This document shows positions 1 through 7,605 of a stretch of DNA of 33,831 nucleotides, piece after piece. The DNA is from Hyphomicrobiales bacterium. GTDB lineage: Bacteria > Pseudomonadota > Alphaproteobacteria > Rhizobiales > Rhizobiaceae. Position numbers and translations under genes: made by a program. Numbering within the stretch: position 1 is the stretch's first letter; every line of letters begins with the position of its first letter. The notes below the pieces were generated by a model that worked only from the letters and a program-made list of their open reading frames with translations, had not been told where the DNA came from and searched no databases. The stretch covers positions 1-33,831 of the forward strand of contig UBJO01000067.1 in NCBI GenBank assembly GCA_900465665.1, in the 5' to 3' direction.

Positions 1-191
1 ACCTTGAAGCCGTCGGCTTCGGCCTTCTTGATGGTCGGCGAACCAGCCTTCAGAGCGATGGCGACGTTGGCAGCACCGCTGTCCTTCAGGTTCAGCGCAT
101 GGGCGCGACCCTGCGAACCGTAGCCGACGATGACGACGTTCTTCGACTTGATGAGGTTGAGATCTGCATCACGATCGTAATAGACGCGCAT
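1..191 (-). CDS. ilvC: Ketol-acid reductoisomerase, N-terminal part (runs off the left edge)
   Basis: The minus strand from the ATG at 191 encodes MRVYYDRDADLNLIKSKN followed by VVIVGYGSQGRAHALNLKDSG, the NADPH-binding Rossmann start of acetohydroxy acid isomeroreductase. The GYGSQGRAHALN stretch is the family's glycine-rich cofactor loop. The enzyme is cytoplasmic and converts acetolactate or acetohydroxybutyrate to the dihydroxy acid in valine, leucine and isoleucine synthesis. Only about 63 residues lie in the window; the catalytic C-terminal domains are outside it. An AAGGGAAGG stretch lies just upstream of the start. It is a conserved core gene and marks the left side as ancestral chromosome. 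A TetR-type gene sits 59 nt upstream on the same strand. Confidence 0.95.
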   Translation of the reverse strand, partial: MRVYYDRDADLNLIKSKNVVIVGYGSQGRAHALNLKDSGAANVAIALKAGSPTIKKAEADGFK

Positions 192-250
192 TTGAATTGT
201 CCTTCCCTTTGCTTGTCTTGTAGACTGTCAGTATTCGATAAAACTTGTTG

Positions 251-832
251 TCAGACGACGGCCGGCATGTCGGCCAGCGCCTTCTCCGTCCCGTAGAGCC
301 GGAGGAAAGCGGTCACCGCCTTCTCCGCCTGGCGCGCGGTATCCGTAACGCCCATGGTGTCGCCGAGCAGCATGCGCACATGCAGGTCGGAAACGATCAG
401 GCCGTATAGCGTGTGATAAGCTTCATCGGCATCGTTGAAGCGCAGCAGACCTGCCCGCTTGCCGGAATCGATGATTGAAGAGGCGTTACAAGCAATCCTT
501 CGGCGGCCCCGCTCGAGCAATAGCCTGCCGAGCTTCGTGCCATCACGCGGCGACCGACTGATTGCGAGACGGTTCATTCTAAGCGAGCTGTCTTCGCTTA
601 AAACTCGCAAAAGGTTATTTGAAAAGTGCAATAAATTCGCTCTCAGAAGGCGCGTGTTTAATCGATCAGCATTAAATCCGAAGATCCGTACTTTGTTGGC
701 TTGGTTCAAGACCATCGCCGACAGCAGGCCGTCGCGGTCGCCGAACCACTTGTAGAGGCTTTCCTTGGAGCAATTGGCTGCGCGGGCAACATTCGAGGTC
801 GTTAGTGCTCTCTCGCCACCTTCCGCCAGCAA
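251..832 (-). CDS. TetR/AcrR-family transcriptional regulator, 5' end damaged
   Basis: The frame carries a TetR-type helix-turn-helix (LTTSNVARAANCSKESLYKWFG) about 10-30 residues after the in-frame TTG at 832, then a roughly 150-residue all-helical ligand/dimer domain ending in DMPAVV. The TTG would start inside the first DNA-binding helix, which is too late. The open frame continues upstream with family-like residues (SSRQIAVLEQALRL, about 833-871) but has no ATG or GTG before the stop at 953-955. An ATG exists at 877-879 in the neighbouring frame. Adding one T to the four-base T run (871-874 on the plus strand as A) would join it and give MSFSSRQIAVLEQAL. So the gene is either frameshifted or carries a sequencing slip. 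It lies 59 nt upstream of ilvC on the same strand. Target and ligand are unknown. Confidence 0.8.
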   Translation of the reverse strand: MLAEGGERALTTSNVARAANCSKESLYKWFGDRDGLLSAMVLNQANKVRIFGFNADRLNTRLLRANLLHFSNNLLRVLSEDSSLRMNRLAISRSPRDGTKLGRLLLERGRRRIACNASSIIDSGKRAGLLRFNDADEAYHTLYGLIVSDLHVRMLLGDTMGVTDTARQAEKAVTAFLRLYGTEKALADMPAVV

Positions 833-879
833 TCGTAACGCTTGTTCGAGTACGGCTATCTGACGGGACGAAAACTCAT

Positions 880-1653
880 GAGAATTGGGGGCTCTTTCAC
901 GTCTCTGTATTTGCGATCTCCATGGTAACTCTGAAGTGGGGCCTGGATTGCATCATCAATTCAACAAGATGGGTGGTAGCAACACCAGAATCTCAACCAC
1001 ATTCCGCTTCCAAAAAAGTTGCTCCCCTCCCAGTGGGGATCTTGGCAATGCCTCATATCCTACAAATTATCTTTTCCAAGAGATCCGTGAATTTGCAGAT
1101 AGCTAAACGAGGTTTCGAAAACGGAGATCGAATACCATTGTGCCTGCCATACCACCCGTAAAGAAAGTCGAAAGGCTCTAGCCCATCGCTGATCTCGGTG
1201 GATTGCGATCTCAATCGCTGCTCGGTTGTGACTTCCAAGTTTCGCAAAAACAATTTCATAGCCGGAAAGGTAAGGATCAAGCCCGCAGGAATTTTCCTGT
1301 GGAAAGACGATCGGGTTACAGCTGCAATAAAGCGGCCCTTATAAGCCGCTCCCGATGTTCACGTGGACGAGTGCCTCATCCAGATACCCAACTCGATTAA
1401 GTTTAGCATTAGACCGGTGAAAGGTCGACAATCTCTTTAAAATAACCGGCTTTCCAACAGCTGAGGGCACTGCCCCCGCGCGTCCGCGGGTGTACCACGG
1501 ATGCAGTTGGAACCCTGTGTTTTCATTACAGTCGTAACCCGATCTCGTCAGATTGCGAAACATCGATCGCTATCGACCTTTAGTCCAAGCTGTCGACCGT
1601 TGTCAGGAAGACGTCACTTGTAAATCATGAAACATTAGAGAGGTAAGATCCCC
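880..1653. other. 774-bp stretch with no recognisable gene
   Basis: The short open frames here show no family motifs, no good ribosome binding site and rare-codon-like composition. A 6-bp GC stem (CCCGCG/CGCGGG, 1475-1490) has no T run on either strand. A second small hairpin at about 1021-1037 (TCCCC/GGGGA) is equally weak. The stretch separates the ilvC/TetR core pair from the accessory genes and probably contains the island junction plus the promoter of the cupin gene. Confidence 0.5.
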
Positions 1654-2118
1654 ATGACCCTTCGCAATGGACTTCAGGCTCCCGTGCTAAAGACGTTCGA
1701 CGAGCTAGAGCAAGTTCAGATTGTTCCGGGAGAGATCTGCACTTTTATCTTGGAAAGCAGTCAGACGAACGGCTCGTTCGCCATCGCCACTGTCGATGTC
1801 GAGCCAATGGTAGGCCCCCCGCTCCACATCCACCATGACGCCGATGAAGTGCTTTACGTTCTTGCAGGCGAGATCGACATAGTGTGCGGCGGAAAACGGT
1901 TTCGTACAGGACCTGGAGGTTTCGCAGCTATTCCTAAGGGCACTCCCCATACTTTCCGCAACCTTGGTGATAAGAGCGCTAAAGTCCTTGGAATCCTTTC
2001 GCCCGGTGGTTTCGAGCAGATAGGTAGAGCAATCCAAGGGCGTCCAGCTGAGGATTTTCCAGCCTTGGCAAACCAATTTCACATGGAGATCGTCGGCCCT
2101 CCTATCGACATCGTCTAA
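1654..2118 (+). CDS. Single-domain cupin protein
   Basis: A 154-residue protein with one conserved cupin barrel. Motif 1 is GPPLHIHHDADEVLYVLAGE, with likely metal ligands His58, His60 and Glu65. Motif 2 is AAIPKGTPHTFRN, with His99. All four ligands of the usual 3-His/1-Glu metal site are present, so the protein probably binds Fe, Mn, Ni or Zn and could be a dioxygenase, an isomerase or a small-molecule sensor. The cupin fold alone does not fix the substrate. No signal peptide is seen, so it is likely cytoplasmic. The ATG has a GAGAGG sequence about 12 nt upstream. It stands alone on the plus strand, with about 295 nt to the next gene. Confidence 0.85.
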   Translation: MTLRNGLQAPVLKTFDELEQVQIVPGEICTFILESSQTNGSFAIATVDVEPMVGPPLHIHHDADEVLYVLAGEIDIVCGGKRFRTGPGGFAAIPKGTPHTFRNLGDKSAKVLGILSPGGFEQIGRAIQGRPAEDFPALANQFHMEIVGPPIDIV

Positions 2119-2412
2119 ATCAATTCGTCGCAACGCTCTCTGACCTTCGCAAACGAAATGAAGAGCTCCAGAGCAGCGAACGTTTGTCAATGCCGGACTC
2201 TTCAAGGCGGTGGTGTTCCACCTTTAGTGGGGCACACTGCCTTCTACAAACGGGCAGTTTCGTAAGAAACGGGCCACTCCTGTTGCTATCTCGGCTCAAG
2301 GGAAGACGCGCTTGTGCGTGCGAGAGATTCCGAACTGGGACTACCAGTTAAAACAGTCGGTTGGCGGCGTCCCTTCCACCTCACACAATGCGCAGTGCGC
2401 AGGGATGATCGC

Positions 2413-3159
2413 ATGGATCTCGGACTTAAAGGCAAGAATGCTGTGGTGACCGCCTCGAGCGCGGGCCTCGGCTACGCTTGTGCTCTAGAGTTAGCTCGGG
2501 CTGGAGCCAATGTCGTAATAAACGGCTGCGACGAAGAAGCTCTCTTGAACGCTGCAAGAGGCATCCGCCGAAGTACCGGTTCGAATGTATGCACGGTGTT
2601 GGGGGACGTGTCTGTGTGCTCGGTACAAGACGCGCTTCTTTCGGCCGCTCCTCAAATTGACATGCTTGTCAGCAACAACAGTGGACTTCCGTTCCGCGAC
2701 CTCAGTGATGTCAAACGCACGTCTGTTGTCAGTAGCATGGCGGCTTCGACTCAGGGCTTCCAAAGTGTCGTTGAAGGAATGGCCGATCGCCGTTTCGGTA
2801 GGATCGTCGCTATCACATCCTCTCAAGCGATCCGACCGTTGGAACACCAAATTCGAGAAGCCGCCTTTCTAGCTGGAATAGCTCGATCGGTTGCACATGC
2901 GAATGTCACTGTAAACTACCTCTTGGCCGGGTCATTTGACACAGAACAGCTTCAGACCGCACATGACATCGAGGCAGAAATGCGTGGGGTGCCAATTGAA
3001 GAGGTTGCAGAACAAGCGCGTATCGCTATCCCCGCTCGAAGATTTGGAACACCCTCGGAATTTGGCGCTGTGTGTGCATTTATATGCTCAAAGTACGCAG
3101 GGTACATAACAGGCCAAAGCCTTCTTATTAATGGCGGAGGGCAGTCCGGGATGCTGTGA
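2413..3159 (+). CDS. Atypical short-chain dehydrogenase/reductase (SDR)
   Basis: A 248-residue Rossmann protein. The cofactor loop is TASSAGLG (residues 13-20), the NNAG-like motif is SNNSG (87-91), and the C-terminus has RRFGTPSEFG...YITGQSLLINGGG as in FabG-like SDRs. The catalytic Ser is at ITSS (134-137), but the residues where Tyr-x-x-x-Lys should stand read EAAFLAG (149-155), so the usual general acid/base pair is missing. I recall a bacterial SDR subgroup with ASS-x-GLG and NN-x-GPP motifs that also lacks this pair, so this is probably subgroup-typical and not a mutation. I chose the ATG at 2413, preceded by AGGGA at 2401. A longer in-frame start at 2314 adds 33 residues unlike SDRs. 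Activity and substrate are unknown. Confidence 0.8.
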   Translation: MDLGLKGKNAVVTASSAGLGYACALELARAGANVVINGCDEEALLNAARGIRRSTGSNVCTVLGDVSVCSVQDALLSAAPQIDMLVSNNSGLPFRDLSDVKRTSVVSSMAASTQGFQSVVEGMADRRFGRIVAITSSQAIRPLEHQIREAAFLAGIARSVAHANVTVNYLLAGSFDTEQLQTAHDIEAEMRGVPIEEVAEQARIAIPARRFGTPSEFGAVCAFICSKYAGYITGQSLLINGGGQSGML

Positions 3160-3199
3160 ATGACAGGCTATTAGGATTTCCGTGTGGAATAGCGACTTT

Positions 3200-3239
3200 G
3201 GGCATGCGGTCGTCCGCCTTGGCAGGCGTCATCGACCGG
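3200..3239 (+). repeat. Half copy of a dispersed palindromic repeat (copy A)
   Basis: The 40 nt here match 19129-19168 at 36 of 40 positions. The shared core is TCCGCCTTGGCA followed by (G/A)CGTCATCG. Only the left arm of the longer palindrome found at 19129-19211 is present; sequence after 3240 diverges. It sits in the 447-nt gene-free gap between the SDR and PAS genes. The rest of the gap (3160-3199, 3240-3334, 3391-3606) shows nothing further except an AT-rich stretch at about 3500-3580 that probably holds the PAS gene promoter. Confidence 0.7.
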
Positions 3240-3334
3240 CACGAAAAGCCGAATAACCAATGACCGGAGCTCCAACAACGAGCACCCAACGCAATATATA
3301 ACATAGCTCGCTATGATCGTGCTACGTCGAGGGT

Positions 3335-3390
3335 GGAAGTCGGAAGTCGGAAGTCGGAAGTCGGAAGTCGGAAGTCGGAAGTCGGAAGTC
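3335..3390 (+). repeat. Heptanucleotide microsatellite, GGAAGTC x 8
   Basis: Eight perfect head-to-tail copies of GGAAGTC run from 3335 to 3390, preceded by GGGT and followed by a degenerate GGAGGAT. The tract lies about 220 nt upstream of the PAS gene and is not inside a supported gene. The open frame across it on the minus strand (SDFRLPT repeats) is a by-product of the repeat. Copy-number change by slippage is likely for a perfect array of this length. Confidence 0.95.
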
Positions 3391-3606
3391 GGAGGATATT
3401 GCAATCGACGATTTGTGATATCTAGTAGTCGTCAGAAATTCTTACTCATAACTGGTTAGTATAACCCACAGCGCCCGAAAATATCTTAAGTAGATTGATT
3501 TTTTCTCGCTACTATCAATGCGGGAACATTTTATTTTTAACCCAAATTAACTTTCGGTTTATGCTATTGCAGCGTTATTTCTTCCCGGCAACAACGGGAG
3601 GTTCAG

Positions 3607-4107
3607 TTGGCTGAACAGCAGGGCATTTTTCAAAGCGATCTCTATCCAAACACTTTGCGTGACTCAGGCATCTTAACGTGGAACATCAAGGAAAATATAG
3701 TACATGCCGATTGTAATGTGGCTGAGCACTTTGGGTTGAATGCAAACGCATGCGAGCATGGCGTTCCGGTTGAAGATTTTCTCGCGCGCGTGCACGAGGC
3801 CGATCGGATCCTCGTAGTGCGAGATGTCACAGATCGGAACACGTCTCCCCACCCTCGTCGATCAAGCTTCCGCGCCCTAAATTCGGCAGGACAATACAGT
3901 TTGATATCACTAATGGGCACATTGTTCCGCGATATACCAGGGAACCCCGTTCAATTCGCAGGCATTGTAACCTTGGAAGGTGCCGCCCAGAATCAAAGTT
4001 TCAAACTAATGGACGCATGCTTGAACGCGCGCGAAATTGCAATCACATCGGGAAACGAGTTAGCTGCTGGCACTCTGGACCTTCTTATTGGAGTGCTGGG
4101 TGGTTGA
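3607..4107 (+). CDS. Small PAS-domain protein, TTG start
   Basis: A 166-residue protein with one PAS/PAC-like fold at about residues 20-122: DSGILTWNIKENIVHAD at the start, then a central acidic helix (PVEDFLARVHEADR) and the PAC-like strands SAGQYSLISLMGTLFRDIPG...FAGIVT. No kinase, GGDEF or HTH domain follows; the last 40 residues form a short helical tail (KLMDACLNAREIAI). The TTG start at 3607 is well supported by GGGAGG at 3596-3601, five nt upstream, and there is no better ATG. Such stand-alone PAS proteins are common in rhizobia and may sense a ligand or partner with a kinase. The partner is unknown. It is cytoplasmic, with no membrane segment. Confidence 0.75.
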   Translation: MAEQQGIFQSDLYPNTLRDSGILTWNIKENIVHADCNVAEHFGLNANACEHGVPVEDFLARVHEADRILVVRDVTDRNTSPHPRRSSFRALNSAGQYSLISLMGTLFRDIPGNPVQFAGIVTLEGAAQNQSFKLMDACLNAREIAITSGNELAAGTLDLLIGVLGG

Positions 4108-4296
4108 GCGGACACGTCTTCATGACGTCGCGATGCTAACTCTGAACGCGATCCTAACGCTGAAGCAGAACACGTGCTGAAATAGCATGCGCCATCCCGC
4201 AGTCGCCGGATCGACAGCTACTCGGCTACCTCGTTTGTCAAAGAACGTTTTTCATTCCGCCCGCACTAGCGGATTTGGAGCGACAGCCTACACTGC
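4108..4296. other. Gene-free stretch after the PAS gene
   Basis: Between the PAS stop and the repeat fragment at 4297 I see no gene, no clear terminator and no recognisable motif. Together with the repeat and the TauE fragment that follow, it makes a roughly 590-nt non-functional block before the P450 gene. Confidence 0.5.
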
Positions 4297-4314
4297 GACG
4301 TCTGCCAAGGCGGA
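4297..4314 (-). repeat. Short fragment of the dispersed palindromic repeat (copy C)
   Basis: These 18 nt, read on the minus strand, are identical to 19142-19159 (TCCGCCTTGGCAGACGTC). The match is the core of the repeat also found at 3200-3239. It directly abuts the decayed TauE/SafE fragment starting at about 4318, so the repeat may mark the recombination point that removed the front of that gene. Confidence 0.6.
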
Positions 4315-4317
4315 CAA

Positions 4318-4620
4318 ATGCTTGCCGACAGAACATTCTCGTTCTACGGACCTCGCAACCCCAAGCTCCCATCCGCACGTAATAAATCCCTCTCTGGCGA
4401 TAAGTCTGCCGACGATGTTCGTTGGCTTAAGCTGTTAAAGCCGCTTTCGGAGCTCCTCCGCCTTAGGAACACGGTACGTCTTTGCTCGTTATGGCCGACG
4501 GGTCGATTGTCGGCGCGCTCATCGGCGGCCATCAAGTTGGGATTGTCCCGAGCGGTGCTGCTGCCAGGCCTCGCTCCGATGCCAGTGATCTCCGAGATCA
4601 AAGGTTGGAGACACGCGTAA
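4318..4620 (+). pseudogene. Decayed 3' fragment of a TauE/SafE permease gene
   Basis: Fragments in shifting frames match the last ~95 residues of the intact TauE/SafE gene at 12649-13455. SLAISLPTMFVGLS here matches SLAVSLPTMIVGFT; VMADGSIVGALIGG matches VMAAGSILGAFIGG; and AVLLPGLAPMPVISEIKGWRHA matches the intact C-terminus. The stop codon at 4618-4620 is in the homologous place. A two-base loss near 4548-4552 (intact CCGAGTGCCGTGC, here CCGAGCGGTGC) breaks the frame, and further shifts occur near 4440. About 170 N-terminal codons are absent. The fragment is on the plus strand, opposite to the intact copy, so it came from a separate copy or an inverted duplication. It is not expected to make protein. 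Confidence 0.85.
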
Positions 4621-4698
4621 GAAGGGCGTTGGGCCATCTCGATATTCTCCAATGCATGCCAAAGCCTTGCTTGCGTACCAACGTGCAATCAGACGAAA

Positions 4699-5907
4699 TC
4701 ACGAACCACTTATCGTCAGCTCTCCCACCCGACGAATGCCAGCGTGACCGCGAACATCGGGATAACCTCCCTCTACCCTGATTTTTGGATAGTGTTCCAG
4801 CAAGGCAGAAAGCCCCTCTTCCAACTCTATTTTGGCAAGCGCCTCACCCAAGCATCTATGAGCACCTTCACCAAATACGGGATGCCACCTCGGGTTTTCT
4901 CGACCCACAAAAAAGATATCAGGCTCAGCGTGGCAGGTGGGGTCACGCATTGCTGACATAAGACTCAAGACAGCTACAGAGCCTCCTGGGATAGTCCGCC
5001 CGTCTAAAGATATGTCACCGGCGACATACCGCATCACCGATGCAACTGGAGGCTCGTATCGAAGGGCTTCCAAGACAGCGCCTGGCAAGGCTTCTGTGGA
5101 GTTCCTGACTGCTTCAAGCTGCATAGGGTGTTGCAGGAGCAACGACAGCAAGATAACCATTGCCGCACGCGTGGTGTCGCTTCCGCCGACTATGAGCGTT
5201 GCAATCTGGACGACCTCCTCCACTGTGGAAAGATGGCCACTAGCGTCAACTGCCCTGACAAAGTCAGAGAGGAAATCTTCACGAGGGTTGGAGCGTCGAC
5301 TTTTGATCAGGCTTTCCACATATCCATAGAGGTCCGACGCGGCCTGGTTTAGACCGTCCAATTCTGCCAAAGTCCAAGTGTGGCTGAGGCTTCTGGAAAC
5401 CTTGTAGACGACACCGGTGAAATGCTCGACATCGCTTCCATCGATACCTAGAATCGATGCGACAGCATGAGCCGGAAGCAGCGAAGCGAATTGATCTCGC
5501 ACATGGAGGGGAGCGTCGGACTTGTGGTTCGCAAGGAGCCTGCGAGAAAGCTCCCTTACGCTGGGTCTCAATTCTTGCATCAATCGGAAAGCGAATTGGC
5601 GGGTGAGCGGTCTCCGCCGGTTCCGATGAGTCTCACCGTTGGAGAAAAGCATGCTGTTACTGAACAGTTCGTACAGCGGACCGCTTGTAACGCCGCGCAA
5701 TCGAAGAAAGTCACCCTCAACCTGACGGGTTTCGGGATGGATGAACATCTTCTCCACATCGCTCGCTCGAAGTATGAGGTATGCCCCGTCCTTTCGCTTG
5801 ATAAACGGAACCGTCGCCCGAGCCGCGCGGAAGATCGCATGTGGGTTCGCATCGAGATCATCCATCGAAATCTCGTTGAAATCGTAAGTCTTGTCCTCAA
5901 AGGCCAT
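4699..5907 (-). CDS. Cytochrome P450
   Basis: A soluble bacterial P450 of 402 residues. The oxygen-activation I-helix is GGSDTTR (residues 241-247), the K-helix ExxR is EALR (280-283), and the haem loop is FGEGAHRCLG with the thiolate ligand Cys352. All essential residues are present. It has no membrane anchor, so it should be a cytoplasmic monooxygenase needing a ferredoxin and a reductase; none is encoded in the window. I chose the ATG at 5907, preceded by GGAGA five nt away. An ATG at 5919 and an in-frame TTG at 5970 are alternatives and would add 4 or 21 residues. Substrate unknown. Gene-free sequence of about 235 nt separates it from the dehydrogenase upstream, so it may have its own promoter. 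Confidence 0.93.
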   Translation of the reverse strand: MAFEDKTYDFNEISMDDLDANPHAIFRAARATVPFIKRKDGAYLILRASDVEKMFIHPETRQVEGDFLRLRGVTSGPLYELFSNSMLFSNGETHRNRRRPLTRQFAFRLMQELRPSVRELSRRLLANHKSDAPLHVRDQFASLLPAHAVASILGIDGSDVEHFTGVVYKVSRSLSHTWTLAELDGLNQAASDLYGYVESLIKSRRSNPREDFLSDFVRAVDASGHLSTVEEVVQIATLIVGGSDTTRAAMVILLSLLLQHPMQLEAVRNSTEALPGAVLEALRYEPPVASVMRYVAGDISLDGRTIPGGSVAVLSLMSAMRDPTCHAEPDIFFVGRENPRWHPVFGEGAHRCLGEALAKIELEEGLSALLEHYPKIRVEGGYPDVRGHAGIRRVGELTISGS

Positions 5908-6142
5908 CACAGTCTCCATATCTTCGGGACAAATAGATGGTCGGAGCGTTGTCGATTTTGCTTGTTTCAAAAAGTCGATTACAATTGTTGCAACGAAGGT
6001 GCGCCAAATATGTCGCGCTAAGGACTCGTAGCACAGATGGCGTCATCGCTCGGAAATGCTCGAAGCGGGAAGCGCGCCCCTAAAGGGTCAAGCCTGCGCC
6101 TGACCGCATAGAGGGAGTTGCTTCCGAACTTGGTCGGGATAA

Positions 6143-7603
6143 CTATTGGCCGGTCGCAGGAGCGATCTCCGTCTGCGAAGGCGTGGTAACGCCTAAATGC
6201 CGATCCGTGGAAGATTGGCTGTTAGGTGAGACCACACCGATATGGTCAGTGCCGATTGGCCGTTCACTGACCGCACCATCCGACGACGCAACTCGCCAGA
6301 CGGCATTCCCAGCGTCGTCGGCCACGAGCAGCGCGCCTGTTCCGTCGATTCCGAGGCCAACTGGTCGTCCGCGCGCGTTGTTATCGCTAATGAACCCGGT
6401 GACGACATCCCGCGCCTTTCCTGAAGGCTTGCCGTTTTCAAACGGGACATATACGACTTTGTAGCCATTAAAAGTGTCGCGGTTCCAACTGCCGTGCTCG
6501 CCGATGAACGCGCCATTACTGTATGCACCAGGTAAGGCTGAGTTGTGCGAGAATGTCAGGCCAAGCGCAGCTACGTGACTGGAAAGAGCGTAGTCTGGAG
6601 CAATTGCTTTATCAACCATGTCAGGTCGGGTCGGAAAGACACGGGGATCGAGGTGCTTACCGTAATAACTCCAAGGCCAGCCATAGAACGCGCCGTCCTT
6701 GACCGACGTCATGTAATCGGGAACTAGGTCCGGACCTAGTTCGTCCCTCTCATTCACAACCGCCCATAGCTCGCCTGTTTCGGGGTTGAAGCTTAGACCG
6801 TTTGGATTGCGCAACCCAGATGCGAAGACGCGAGCAGCTCCAGTCTGGCGATCCACTTGCCAAACCGCTGCGCGCCCTTTTTCGGCTTCGAGACCGTTCT
6901 CCGTGGCGTTGGAATTTGAACCAACCGATGCGTAGAGGAACCGCCCATCAGGGCTAAGCGCAAGATCTTTCGTCCAGTGATGGTTGATTGGGCCGCCTGG
7001 CAAGGGCGTCAGCATTCTTGGCTCCGCAGTTATTGCGTTCTGTCCAAGCTCATACGGGTAGGCGAGAATACCTACGGTTGAGGCCACATAAAGTATGTTG
7101 TCGATCCAAGCCACGCCAAACGGGGAATTCAAATCAGTGAGCAAATCATACCGCTGATCGGGAAGTCCATCCCTATTGATGTCCCGAAACAACGTGATGA
7201 GATTGCTTTTCTTATCCTCTCCCTGGTTGCCATGAGAGATGGACATTATCCATCCCCTAATAAAATCTTTGGGCCTTGAGTTCGGCTCACCGGCCGGACT
7301 GCGCGACTGGATCACCAAGACGTCGCCATTTGGGAGAGTATGCACTGTACGTGGGCTGACGAGATCTTTCGCGAAAAGTGTAATCTTCAAACCATCCGGG
7401 ACATGGGGAGTTTCCCCTTCCTTCCATCCAACCACCTTTGCCACCTTTAATGCAGGAAAGAGGGATTGGGATGGCTTAGGCAATACTGGGTTTGGGCCGA
7501 TTTGCTGTGAGGTGTCGAAAACTGCATCCTGCGCGAATGCTGCGGCTGGTCCAAACAATTGGATGGCGATCATAAACGCAAGCGATACACCGTTCTTAAT
7601 CAT
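6143..7603 (-). CDS. Exported PQQ-type sugar (sorbosone/glucose) dehydrogenase-like protein
   Basis: A 486-residue protein with a cleavable signal peptide (residues 1-24, hydrophobic core AFMIAIQLFGPAAAFA). The rest is a six-bladed propeller of the soluble PQQ glucose/sorbosone dehydrogenase family. Diagnostic stretches are NHHWTKDLALSPDGRFLY, GLRNPNGLSFNPETGELW, AVVNERDELGPDLVPDY and YGWPWSYYG. It would oxidise an aldose or similar sugar in the periplasm, passing electrons to a carrier. No pqq synthesis genes are in view, so cofactor would come from elsewhere. The ATG at 7603 lies only two nt after the stop of the upstream membrane-protein gene (7606-8043), indicating translational coupling. 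The open frame extends to 7930, but those extra 109 residues overlap that gene and are Arg-rich noise. Confidence 0.88.
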   Translation of the reverse strand: MIKNGVSLAFMIAIQLFGPAAAFAQDAVFDTSQQIGPNPVLPKPSQSLFPALKVAKVVGWKEGETPHVPDGLKITLFAKDLVSPRTVHTLPNGDVLVIQSRSPAGEPNSRPKDFIRGWIMSISHGNQGEDKKSNLITLFRDINRDGLPDQRYDLLTDLNSPFGVAWIDNILYVASTVGILAYPYELGQNAITAEPRMLTPLPGGPINHHWTKDLALSPDGRFLYASVGSNSNATENGLEAEKGRAAVWQVDRQTGAARVFASGLRNPNGLSFNPETGELWAVVNERDELGPDLVPDYMTSVKDGAFYGWPWSYYGKHLDPRVFPTRPDMVDKAIAPDYALSSHVAALGLTFSHNSALPGAYSNGAFIGEHGSWNRDTFNGYKVVYVPFENGKPSGKARDVVTGFISDNNARGRPVGLGIDGTGALLVADDAGNAVWRVASSDGAVSERPIGTDHIGVVSPNSQSSTDRHLGVTTPSQTEIAPATGQ

Positions 7604-7605
7604 AC

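Noticed and set aside
3335..3390. CRISPR array
   Set aside because: Repeats are 7 nt head-to-tail without spacers, and there are no cas genes.
3171..3404. Minus-strand frame with SDFRLPT repeats
   Set aside because: It is the translation of the GGAAGTC microsatellite; there is no start signal or family match.
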